The translations under genes were made by a program, and so were the position numbers. DNA of 12,789 nt from Streptomyces sp. NRRL S-31 (GTDB lineage: Bacteria; Actinomycetota; Actinomycetes; Streptomycetales; Streptomycetaceae). The DNA lies in the NCBI RefSeq assembly GCF_000718775.1, contig NZ_JOCB01000150.1, forward strand, positions 1 to 12,789, given 5' to 3'. The notes beneath the pieces are model-generated. The model was not told the DNA's origin and searched no databases. It saw only the letters and a list, made by a program, of their open reading frames with translations. This document shows positions 8,158 through 12,789 of the stretch, piece after piece. Position 1 is the stretch's first letter; the number at the start of each line of letters is the position of its first letter.

Positions 8158-8202
8158 AGCCTAGTCGATGACTCGTTCGGGACAGAGGCGGCTTGCTAGC
8201 GT
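8158..8202. promoter_or_regulatory. Divergent promoter region between the kinase and SH3b genes
   Basis: The 164-bp gap holds two back-to-back -10-like hexamers: TAGGCT on the minus strand (8163-8158) toward the kinase, and TAGCGT on the plus strand (8197-8202) toward the SH3b gene. Neither has a consensus -35. The kinase -10 has CTGTCC 16 nt upstream at best. The SH3b transcript would have a leader of about 70 nt with a 6-bp hairpin, CTGCGT/ACGCAG (8203-8208/8218-8223). Confidence 0.4.
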
Positions 8203-8280
8203 CTGCGTACGCGTCGCACGCAGGCGTTTTCGCGCCGGGCCCCATGGGTTCCGGCCCATCGACGGGGGAGGACCACGTAT

Positions 8281-8619
8281 ATGTCTGTCGACCGTGCACA
8301 AGAGACCGAGGGCCGGGCCGAAGGTGTGGCCGAGAGCCACGAAGACGGGGCGGCCCAGGCGGCGGCGGCCGTGCGCACCTACACCGTGGCCCCCGGCGTC
8401 CGGCTGAACGTCCGCAGCGGCCCGGGCACCGGGTACAACCTGGTCCGCGTGCTGCCGGAGGGCGTCCAGGTACCGATCTACTGCCAGGCACCCGGCACGA
8501 CGGTGTCCGGCACCTACGGCACCACCAACATCTGGGACCTCATCGACAACGGCGAGTACGTCTCGGACGCCTACGTCCACACCGGCAGCGACGGCTACAT
8601 CGCGCCCCGCTGCGGCTGA
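8281..8619 (+). CDS. Small SH3b-domain protein
   Basis: A 112-residue protein. Residues 1-31 are acidic and Ala/Glu-rich, probably disordered. Residues 36-110 form a bacterial SH3 domain with the signature RLNVRSGPGTGYNLVRVLPEG (split here as RLNVRSGPGTGYN, 41-53, then LVRVLPEG), then IWDLIDNGEYVSDAYVHTG and GYIAPRCG at the end. Two cysteines, C68 and C111, could form a disulfide. SH3b domains usually bind peptidoglycan or peptides, but no signal peptide or membrane helix is visible here. Either it stays in the cytoplasm or it leaves by another route. ATG 8281 has a strong SD, GGGGGAGGA (8264-8272), 8 nt upstream. The gene is divergent from the membrane kinase, so it may be a partner or substrate; that is inference from position only. 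Confidence 0.88.
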   Translation: MSVDRAQETEGRAEGVAESHEDGAAQAAAAVRTYTVAPGVRLNVRSGPGTGYNLVRVLPEGVQVPIYCQAPGTTVSGTYGTTNIWDLIDNGEYVSDAYVHTGSDGYIAPRCG

Positions 8620-8647
8620 CCCCGGCCCCCGCCGCCGCCCACCGGCA

Positions 8648-8684
8648 CCGGCCGCGCCCCGCCCGGGGGCCCGCCCGCGGCCGG
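8648..8684 (+). terminator. Hairpin after the SH3b gene, possible terminator
   Basis: CCGGCCGCG (8648-8656) pairs perfectly with CGCGGCCGG (8676-8684). The 19-nt loop can fold further through CCCC/GGGG. It lies 29 bp after the SH3b stop and directly before the next gene's promoter. There is no T-tract. Confidence 0.45.
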
Positions 8685-8687
8685 GGC

Positions 8688-8693
8688 GATAAT
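8688..8693 (+). promoter_or_regulatory. Candidate -10 box, leaderless membrane-protein transcript
   Basis: GATAAT (one mismatch to TATAAT) lies 6 nt before GTG 8700 in a very GC-rich setting. There is no SD between it and the start, so translation probably begins at the 5' end of the mRNA. Confidence 0.5.
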
Positions 8694-8699
8694 CGTGCC

Positions 8700-9224
8700 G
8701 TGAGCGACGAAAGCGGCACCCAGGACGACACGGCGGGTACCACCGGCGGCGCGGCGCGGGGCGGCGGCCCGCGCCCCGAGCCGCTGCGCTTCTTCGGCAC
8801 GTCCTGGGTGCACCACGACCACGGCTACGCGGCCCGGCGGGCCGGCGTCGCCGTCGGCTCCCTCGCCGCGGCGGCCGTCTCCTGCCTGGTGCTCCGCCTG
8901 GCCTACCAGGGCATCCGGATCGCCGACACCGGCTCCTTCGTGCTCGTGCTGATCGTCGGCATGTTCGCGGTCTGTAGCGCGCTCGCCTTCCGCAACACCT
9001 GGGACGGCTTCGGCAAGCGCCACGACCCGCAGCGCCAGGCGTCCCTGCGCGGTCTGCTCGCCGTCGGCTTCGTCGGCTCCCTCCTCGCCTACTTCGTCCG
9101 CTCCCTCACCGAGGCACCGGGCGAGAAACTGCACCGCCAGGAGTACGAGCAGGCCCGCGAGGCCCACGAACGCCGTACCGCCCGCCGCACCGGCAGCCCG
9201 TCGAAGCGGAAGCGCCGCCGGTAG
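8700..9224 (+). CDS. Small membrane protein with three predicted helices, unknown function
   Basis: A 174-residue protein. It has a polar Gly/Thr-rich N-terminus with the segment RFFGTSWVHHDHGYAARR (30-47). Three hydrophobic helices follow, at about 48-70, 78-98 and 116-136. A charged, helical C-terminal tail is rich in Glu, Arg and Lys and ends KRKRRR. The basic tail argues for a cytoplasmic C-terminus and hence an outside N-terminus if all three helices span. No enzyme or transporter motif is visible. GTG 8700 is chosen because the hydrophobic domain and polar leader are complete from there and a GATAAT box sits 6 nt upstream; the open frame continues upstream through the SH3b gene in another frame without support. 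It shares direction with the methyltransferase and proC, but gaps of about 90-130 bp with separate -10 boxes suggest separate transcripts. Confidence 0.82.
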   Translation: MSDESGTQDDTAGTTGGAARGGGPRPEPLRFFGTSWVHHDHGYAARRAGVAVGSLAAAAVSCLVLRLAYQGIRIADTGSFVLVLIVGMFAVCSALAFRNTWDGFGKRHDPQRQASLRGLLAVGFVGSLLAYFVRSLTEAPGEKLHRQEYEQAREAHERRTARRTGSPSKRKRRR

Positions 9225-9233
9225 GGAGCCGCC

Positions 9234-9259
9234 GGACCGGGCGCGGCGCCCGCCCGTCC
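9234..9259 (+). terminator. Hairpin after the membrane-protein gene, weak terminator candidate
   Basis: CGGGCG (9238-9243) pairs with CGCCCG (9247-9252) around a 3-nt loop. GGAC/GTCC (9234-9237/9256-9259) extend the stem across a 3-nt bulge. It starts 10 bp after the stop codon. Confidence 0.35.
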
Positions 9260-9303
9260 GCACCGGACCGGGACATCGCTTCCCTCGGACCGCGGTGATG
9301 CCG

Positions 9304-9309
9304 TAGACC
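9304..9309 (+). promoter_or_regulatory. Candidate -10 box for the methyltransferase gene
   Basis: TAGACC lies 7 nt before ATG 9317. The intervening ggagccc contains GGAG only 3 nt from the start, too close for normal SD use, so a leaderless mRNA is likelier. The final C weakens the -10 match. Confidence 0.35.
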
Positions 9310-9316
9310 GGAGCCC

Positions 9317-10114
9317 ATGCCCCTCACCCAGCCGTCACCGGCCGGGCCGCACCCCGAGCACGCCGCCCGGGCCGCGTCCTTCAACTCCGTCGCCGCCCAG
9401 TACGCCGCGAACCGCCCCTCCTACCCGCCCGCGCTGCTCGACGCCGTCGAGGAACTCGCCGGCCATCCCCTCTCCGGCGCCCGGGCCGTGGACGTCGGCG
9501 CCGGCACCGGTATCGCCACCGCGCTGCTGCACGCCCGCGGCGCGAACGTCCTGGCCGTCGAACCCGGCGCGGGCATGGCCGCCGAGTTCCGCCGCGCCCT
9601 GCCGCACGTCCCGCTCGTCCGGGGCGACGGCGACGCCCTGCCCGTCGCCGACGCCCACGCCCACCTCATCACCTACGCCCAGTCCTGGCACTGGACCGAC
9701 CCGGCGCGCTCGGTGCCGGAGGCGCTGCGCGTGCTGCGCCCGGGCGGCGCGCTGGCCCTGTGGTGGAACACCGAGGCCCTGGACGTCGGGTGGATCGCCG
9801 ACGCCGCCGGACGCGTCGCCCGCTTCCTCGACGTGGACGTGGCCGCCGAGCAGCGCAAGAGCAGCGACCGCGTCGAGCGGGCCGATCCCAGCGGGCGCCT
9901 GGACTTCACCCGCCGCACGGTCCGCTGGGGCCGCCGCGTCCCCGTCGACACCCACCTCGCCAACCTCGGCAGCCACTCCGCCTTCCTCGTCCTCCCCGCG
10001 GAGCGCAGCGCCGCCTTCCTGGCGGAGGAGCGCGCCCGACTGCTCCGGGCCTTCCCGGACGGCGAGGTCGAGGAGACGTACGACGTCGTCCTCCTCGTCG
10101 CCCGCGCCCACTGA
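9317..10114 (+). CDS. Class I SAM-dependent methyltransferase
   Basis: A 265-residue Rossmann-fold methyltransferase of the small-molecule type (methyltransferase domain 11/25-like). Motif I is AVDVGAGTGIAT (57-68). The acidic residue that binds the SAM ribose follows as AVEPGAGM (80-87). Motif II is RGDGDALPV (102-110), and LRVLRPGGALAL (137-148) marks the motif III region. A YAQSWHW stretch (120-126) is common in this subgroup. The C-terminal 100 residues probably shape the substrate pocket. The substrate cannot be inferred. ATG 9317 fits the family N-terminus (SFNSVAAQYAANRPSYP, 21-37, soon after the start). Neighbours are a membrane protein upstream and proC 128 bp downstream in the same direction. 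No link to proline synthesis is evident. Confidence 0.9.
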   Translation: MPLTQPSPAGPHPEHAARAASFNSVAAQYAANRPSYPPALLDAVEELAGHPLSGARAVDVGAGTGIATALLHARGANVLAVEPGAGMAAEFRRALPHVPLVRGDGDALPVADAHAHLITYAQSWHWTDPARSVPEALRVLRPGGALALWWNTEALDVGWIADAAGRVARFLDVDVAAEQRKSSDRVERADPSGRLDFTRRTVRWGRRVPVDTHLANLGSHSAFLVLPAERSAAFLAEERARLLRAFPDGEVEETYDVVLLVARAH

Positions 10115-10161
10115 AGGCGCGCACCGAAGGCCCCTGGCGAACGCCCCCGGCCCAGTCCCGC

Positions 10162-10192
10162 CCCGTTCCGCGCCGCCCGCGACCCGTTCCGC
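10162..10192. repeat. 10-bp direct repeat upstream of proC
   Basis: CCCGTTCCGC occurs at 10162-10171 and again at 10183-10192, 21 bp apart start to start, or two helical turns. It ends 50 bp before the proC start codon. It could bind a regulator, or it may be chance in GC-rich DNA. Confidence 0.4.
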
Positions 10193-10229
10193 CCACCGGA
10201 CAACCGGCCCGCACCCCCCACCCCGGTGC

Positions 10230-10235
10230 CACACT
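10230..10235 (+). promoter_or_regulatory. Candidate -10 box, leaderless proC transcript
   Basis: CACACT, close to TANNNT, is followed by gatccgc (7 nt) and ATG 10243. No SD is present, which supports a leaderless mRNA more than the hexamer itself does. Confidence 0.35.
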
Positions 10236-10242
10236 GATCCGC

Positions 10243-11055
10243 ATGAGCCAGAAAGTCGCAGTCCTCGGCACCGGCAAGATCGGCGAAGCCCTGCTCAGCG
10301 GAATGATCCGGGCCGGCTGGGCCCCCGACGACCTCCTGGTCACCGCCCGCCGCCCGGAACGCGCCGAAGAACTCCGCGCCCGCCACGGAGTCACCCCGGT
10401 CACCAACACCGAGGCCGCCAAGACCGCCGACACCCTGATCCTCACGGTGAAGCCGCAGGACATGGGCGCCCTGCTGGACGAGCTGGCCCCGCACGTCCCC
10501 GCCGACCGCCTGATCATCAGCGGCGCCGCCGGCATCCCCACCTCCTTCTTCGAGGAGCGCCTGGCCGCGGGCACCCCCGTCGTCCGCGTCATGACCAACA
10601 CCCCCGCCCTGGTCGACGAGGCGATGTCCGTCATCTCCGCCGGCAGCCACGCCACCGAGCAGCACCTCGCCCACGCCGAGGAGATCTTCGGCGGCGTCGG
10701 CAAGACGCTGCGCGTCCCCGAGAGCCAGCAGGACGCCTGCACCGCGCTGTCCGGCTCCGGCCCGGCCTACTTCTTCTACCTGGTCGAAGCCATGACCGAC
10801 GCGGGCATCCTGCTCGGCCTGCCCCGGGACAAGGCCCACGAGCTGATCGTCCAGTCCGCGATCGGCGCCGCGGTGATGCTCCGCGACAGCGGCGAGCACC
10901 CCGTCAAGCTCCGCGAGAACGTCACCTCCCCGGCCGGCACCACGATCAACGCCATCCGCGAACTGGAGAACCACGGCGTACGGGCCGCCCTCATCGCCGC
11001 CCTCGAAGCAGCCCGCGACCGCAGCCGCCAACTCGCCTCCGGCAAGAAGGACTGA
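10243..11055 (+). CDS. proC: Pyrroline-5-carboxylate reductase
   Basis: A 270-residue enzyme of typical family length. It reduces 1-pyrroline-5-carboxylate to proline with NAD(P)H, the last step of proline synthesis in the cytoplasm. The N-terminal Rossmann domain starts VAVLGTGKIGEALLSG (5-20) with the nucleotide loop GTGKIG (9-14). LTVKPQDM (67-74) and RVMTNTPALVDEA (115-127) follow. The C-terminal dimerisation and substrate domain shows ALSGSGPAYFFYLVEA (168-183) and the family signature VTSPAGTTINAIRELE (227-242). ATG 10243 is chosen because MSQKVAVLG is the expected N-terminus; the frame upstream overlaps the methyltransferase. There is no SD and a -10-like box lies 7 nt upstream. The gene converges on trpS across a 13-bp terminator stem. 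Confidence 0.96.
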   Translation: MSQKVAVLGTGKIGEALLSGMIRAGWAPDDLLVTARRPERAEELRARHGVTPVTNTEAAKTADTLILTVKPQDMGALLDELAPHVPADRLIISGAAGIPTSFFEERLAAGTPVVRVMTNTPALVDEAMSVISAGSHATEQHLAHAEEIFGGVGKTLRVPESQQDACTALSGSGPAYFFYLVEAMTDAGILLGLPRDKAHELIVQSAIGAAVMLRDSGEHPVKLRENVTSPAGTTINAIRELENHGVRAALIAALEAARDRSRQLASGKKD

Positions 11056-11073
11056 CCGGCCGCCCCGCCCGCC

Positions 11074-11104
11074 CCGCGGACGGCGGCCCGGCCGCCGTCC
11101 GCGG
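11074..11104. terminator. Strong bidirectional terminator between proC and trpS
   Basis: CCGCGGACGGCGG (11074-11086) and CCGCCGTCCGCGG (11092-11104) form a perfect 13-bp stem with a 5-nt loop (cccgg). It begins 19 bp after the proC stop and lies 16 bp beyond the trpS stop on the other strand. Confidence 0.8.
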
Positions 11105-11119
11105 AGCCCGGCCACCCGG

Positions 11120-12145
11120 CTACCGCACCATGCTCGGCGAGGGCTCCGCCACGGGCGGCAGCAGCCCCATCGCCCGGTAGGCCGCGTCGACCGTCGGCCG
11201 GGCCAGCGCCCGCGCCTTCTCCGCGCCGTCCCGCAGCACCTCCTCCACGTACGCCGGATCGGCGCACAGCTCCCGGTGCCGGGCGCGTACCGGCCGCAGC
11301 ACCTCCACCACGGCCTCCGCGGTGTCCTTCTTCAAAGCGCCGTAGGAGTCGTAGACACCCGCCAGCGACTCCGGATTCCCACCCGTGCACGCGGCGAGGA
11401 TGTCGAGCAGATTGCTGACGCCCGGCCGGTCCTCCCGGTCGTACCCGACCTCCCCGCCGCTGTCGGTGACGGCCCGCATCACCTTCTTGCGCACGTCGTC
11501 CGGCTCGTCCAGCAGATAGACGACGCCCGCCCCCGAGTCGTCCGACTTCCCCATCTTCCGGGTCGGGTCCTGGAGGTTCATCACGCGCGCCGCCACCTGG
11601 GGCAGCGTCGCCCTCGGCACCACGAACGTGTGCCCGTACCGCTGGTTGAAGCGCGCGGCGAGGTCCCGCGTCAGCTCCACGTGCTGCGCCTGGTCCTCAC
11701 CCACGGGCACCTCGTCAGTGCAGTACGCCAGGATGTCCGCCGCCATCAGGACCGGATACGTCAGCAGCGACAGCCGTACGCTGCCACCGCGGTCCCGCTC
11801 CTTCGCGGCCTTCTCCTTGTACTGGATCATCCGCCGCATCTCGCCGTCGGTCGCCACGCACTCCAGCAGGTACGACAGGCGCGCGTGCTCGTCCACATGG
11901 CTCTGGAGGAACACCGTGCACACCTCCGGGTCGAGCCCGGACGCCAGCAGCAGCGTGGCCGCCTGCCGGCTGAGCCTGCGCACCCGCGCCGGATCGTGCT
12001 CCACCGTCAGCGCGTGCAGGTCCACCACGCAGAACAGCGAGTCCGCCCGGTGCTGGTCCACCTCGGCCCAGCGCCGCATGGCACCGAGGTAGTTGCCCAG
12101 GGTCAGGTGCCCGGTCGGCTGAATACCGCTGAAGACCCGAGTCAT
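11120..12145 (-). CDS. trpS: Tryptophanyl-tRNA synthetase, attenuation-controlled TrpRS1-like type
   Basis: A class Ic synthetase that charges tRNA-Trp with tryptophan. Residue numbers count from the GTG at 12151 (343 aa); my preferred ATG at 12145 gives 341 aa. VFSGIQPTGHLTLGN (6-20) contains the HIGH-type motif, VPVGEDQ (148-154) lies in the Trp pocket, and KMGKS (199-203) is the KMSKS motif. AVTDSGG and GVSNLLDIL are typical of the C-terminal region. ATG 12145 is preferred because GGTGGAG lies 5 nt upstream and homologues start MTRVFSG; GTG 12151 remains possible. The gene follows an attenuator with a Trp-Trp leader peptide, as in S. coelicolor TrpRS1, the inducible indolmycin-resistant enzyme. 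Compared with the E. coli and Geobacillus sequences as I remember them, DQH is DLH here (44-46) and GEDQKQH is GEDQAQH (151-157). A second, housekeeping trpS is expected elsewhere. It converges on proC. Confidence 0.95.
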   Translation of the reverse strand: MTRVFSGIQPTGHLTLGNYLGAMRRWAEVDQHRADSLFCVVDLHALTVEHDPARVRRLSRQAATLLLASGLDPEVCTVFLQSHVDEHARLSYLLECVATDGEMRRMIQYKEKAAKERDRGGSVRLSLLTYPVLMAADILAYCTDEVPVGEDQAQHVELTRDLAARFNQRYGHTFVVPRATLPQVAARVMNLQDPTRKMGKSDDSGAGVVYLLDEPDDVRKKVMRAVTDSGGEVGYDREDRPGVSNLLDILAACTGGNPESLAGVYDSYGALKKDTAEAVVEVLRPVRARHRELCADPAYVEEVLRDGAEKARALARPTVDAAYRAMGLLPPVAEPSPSMVR

Positions 12146-12215
12146 CTCCACTCCACCTTCTGGTCGGGACCGCCGCCCCTGCGGCCGGCCCCCGGGACCC
12201 GGAGGGAGATACGAG

Positions 12216-12240
12216 AACGGCCGCCGAAGCGGCGGCCGTT
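12216..12240 (-). terminator. Attenuator terminator hairpin (segments 3:4) ahead of trpS
   Basis: On the transcribed minus strand AACGGCCGCCG (12240-12230) pairs perfectly with CGGCGGCCGTT (12226-12216), 11 bp with a 3-nt loop (CTT). CTCGTATCTCCC follows, pyrimidine-rich but with few Ts. It lies between the leader peptide and trpS, about 70 nt before the trpS start, where only conditional termination makes sense. Confidence 0.8.
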
Positions 12241-12300
12241 GAGTGCATACGTGCGTACGGCCGCCGTCAGGCGGCCCACCAGAGCTGGGTGCACGTACGC
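12216..12300 (-). promoter_or_regulatory. Ribosome-mediated tryptophan attenuator with mutually exclusive hairpins
   Basis: Four RNA segments alternate. 1:2: GCGUACGUGC (12300-12291, inside the leader ORF) pairs with GCACGUAUGC (12254-12245) with one G-U, and nested inside GGCCGCC (12276-12270) pairs with GGCGGCC (12265-12259). 2:3, the antiterminator: CGGCGGCCGU (12266-12257) pairs perfectly over 10 bp with ACGGCCGCCG (12239-12230). 3:4 is the terminator at 12240-12216. A ribosome stalled at the two Trp codons (12281-12276) would cover segment 1, freeing segment 2 to pair with 3 and allowing transcription into trpS. When charged tRNA-Trp is plentiful, the ribosome runs to the UGA and the terminator forms. 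Related control has been described for S. coelicolor trpRS1; the pairings here are read directly from the sequence. Confidence 0.85.
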
Positions 12301-12317
12301 GTCATCACGTCGTCCAC
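12267..12317 (-). CDS. Trp-Trp leader peptide of the trpS attenuator
   Basis: A 16-codon ORF, VDDVMTRTCTQLWWAA, with a GTG start at 12317-12315 and TGA at 12269-12267. Codons 13 and 14 are adjacent UGGs (12281-12276), three codons from the end. GGAGG (12328-12324) precedes the GTG by 6 nt, a good SD. An internal ATG at 12305 would give MTRTCTQLWWAA but is 18 nt from the SD, so the GTG is preferred. The peptide has no function of its own; its translation speed reports tryptophanyl-tRNA charging. Stalling here exposes segment 2 of the attenuator. No promoter for this transcript is obvious; it must lie within about 100 bp upstream, overlapping or abutting the divergent rrn promoter. Confidence 0.85.
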   Translation of the reverse strand: MDDVMTRTCTQLWWAA

Positions 12318-12349
12318 GGTACGCCTCCGGAGTGCTCCAGGGGAGCGAG

Positions 12350-12378
12350 TTGACACGCCCCGCGCCGATCCGTAGTGT
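12350..12378 (+). promoter_or_regulatory. Near-consensus promoter, first of the rrn array
   Basis: TTGACA (12350-12355), a 17-bp spacer and TAGTGT (12373-12378) form an excellent HrdB/sigma-70-type promoter pointing right, with a start near 12385. It is the only perfect -35 in the window. It lies 33 bp from the leader-peptide GTG of the divergent trpS transcript. Confidence 0.75.
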
Positions 12379-12476
12379 TCTCCGAGTTGTCCGACGTGAG
12401 CGCCGACTCCGGTCGGTCCCCGGACAGCCATTCCACGAGTACCACTCACTCTTTCGACGCCACGGCGCCGACTGCT

Positions 12477-12505
12477 TTGACGTGCGTATTCGCGAAATGA
12501 GGAAT
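12477..12505 (+). promoter_or_regulatory. Possible second rrn promoter
   Basis: TTGACG (12477-12482) is followed after 17 bp by AGGAAT (12500-12505). The -35 is good and the -10 poor, so activity is uncertain. Confidence 0.35.
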
Positions 12506-12557
12506 CCGCGTTCGAAAGGGCGCCGGCCCCCGATTAGCTCGGGAGCCAGGAATCCGC

Positions 12558-12563
12558 TAAAGT
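12558..12563 (+). promoter_or_regulatory. Possible rrn promoter -10 box (TAAAGT)
   Basis: TAAAGT preceded by gc (gctaaagtctcac) is a good -10 match. The -35 position holds ttagct/tagctc, a poor match. It directly follows the second copy of AGGAATCCGC. Confidence 0.4.
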
Positions 12564-12631
12564 CTCACTCGTCGGAACGGCCCAACAGCCGGGAAGGCAA
12601 ACCCCGCTGACCGGGGATCAGACGCCGAAAG

Positions 12632-12649
12632 GATCTGATAGAGTCGGAA
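12632..12649 (+). repeat. rrn promoter repeat, copy 1, with TAGAGT -10 box
   Basis: GATCTGATAGAGTCGGAA is identical to 12714-12731, 82 bp downstream. TAGAGT (12639-12644) is a strong -10 candidate without a recognisable -35. ATCAGA (12617-12622) and TCTGAT (12634-12639) form an inverted repeat that runs into the -10. Confidence 0.65.
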
Positions 12650-12713
12650 CCGCCGGAAAGGGAAACGCGAAAGCGAAGACCTGGAAAGCGCCGAGGAAAT
12701 CGGATCGAGAAAA

Positions 12714-12731
12714 GATCTGATAGAGTCGGAA
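12714..12731 (+). repeat. rrn promoter repeat, copy 2, with TAGAGT -10 box
   Basis: This is the second exact copy of the 18-nt element, with TAGAGT at 12721-12726. The match extends to 20 of 21 when three upstream bases are included. It is the promoter candidate nearest to 16S. Confidence 0.65.
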
Positions 12732-12789
12732 ACGCAAGAACGAAGGGAAGCCCGGAGGAAAGCCCGCGAGGGTGAGTACAAAGGAAGCG

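Larger units (their letters stand above)
12379..12789 (+). other. rRNA operon leader with tandem promoters (16S gene beyond the window)
   Basis: This stretch is clearly poorer in G+C and richer in A than the rest, especially after 12590, and has no credible gene. Its sequence style (repeated gatctgatagagtcgga, then ggtgagtacaaaggaagcg at the very end) matches what I know of streptomycete DNA just upstream of boxA and 16S rRNA. Streptomyces rrn operons typically carry several tandem promoters, and several -10-like hexamers are found here. The 16S gene itself is not in the window, so this call rests on recognition of the leader. AGGAATCCGC also occurs twice (12500-12509 and 12548-12557), and CCCCG/CGGGG (12602-12606/12612-12616) forms a small hairpin. 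Confidence 0.75.

Noticed and set aside
12146..12350. T-box riboswitch controlling trpS
   Set aside because: There is no T-box consensus or specifier stem. The leader is short, contains a translated Trp-Trp peptide and explains control by classical attenuation.
12267..12449. A 60-residue ORF on the minus strand across the trpS leader
   Set aside because: Only its last 16 codons have an SD and leader-peptide features. The upstream part overlaps the rrn promoter, has no start signal and looks like chance open frame.
1..12789. Mobile element, CRISPR array, phage remnant or tRNA
   Set aside because: No transposase or integrase motif, terminal inverted repeats, regularly spaced repeats or tRNA cloverleaf was found; the gene content is typical core chromosome.

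Overview
The window is a chromosomal core segment of a Streptomyces or very close actinomycete. The evidence is very high G+C with strong third-position G/C bias, GTG starts, many apparently leaderless genes, Streptomyces-type gene content and a streptomycete-style rRNA-operon promoter region at the right edge. I see no mobile element, CRISPR array, phage gene or tRNA.

Layout, left to right. (1) The last 33 codons of a rightward gene with a Pro/Ser/Thr tail end at 103. A hairpin separates it from a leftward cysteine-rich protein of unknown function (310-1158). (2) Divergently, a short Ppx/GppA exopolyphosphatase (1230-2162), a GC-rich spacer, then a sugar-phosphate isomerase-like TIM barrel (2473-3285) whose stop overlaps the start of a TetR-family regulator (3282-3905). 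(3) ilvD, dihydroxy-acid dehydratase (4042-5895). Its promoter region holds a 16-bp near-palindrome that could be the TetR operator. (4) Convergent to ilvD, a membrane Ser/Thr kinase with an extracytoplasmic PQQ-type beta-propeller (5999-8116), divergent from a small SH3b protein (8281-8619). (5) A three-helix membrane protein (8700-9224), a class I SAM methyltransferase (9317-10114) and proC (10243-11055). (6) Convergent to proC, trpS (11120-12145). It is preceded by a 16-residue leader peptide with two adjacent Trp codons and a complete set of alternative hairpins, which is a transcription attenuator. (7) From about 12350 to the end, an AT-richer region with a near-consensus promoter and repeated -10 elements. 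I read this as the promoter and leader region of an rRNA operon whose 16S gene would start just beyond the window.

The genes mostly serve growth and amino-acid supply: branched-chain (ilvD), proline (proC), Trp-tRNA charging (trpS), polyphosphate/ppGpp-related turnover (ppx) and ribosome synthesis (rrn promoters). The best regulatory story is at the right end. An attenuator that reads tryptophan charging controls a TrpRS resembling the inducible, indolmycin-resistant TrpRS1 known from S. coelicolor, and its control region abuts the divergent rrn promoter. Six of the ten complete non-leader genes have a -10-like hexamer 6-7 nt before the start codon and no convincing Shine-Dalgarno sequence, suggesting leaderless mRNAs.
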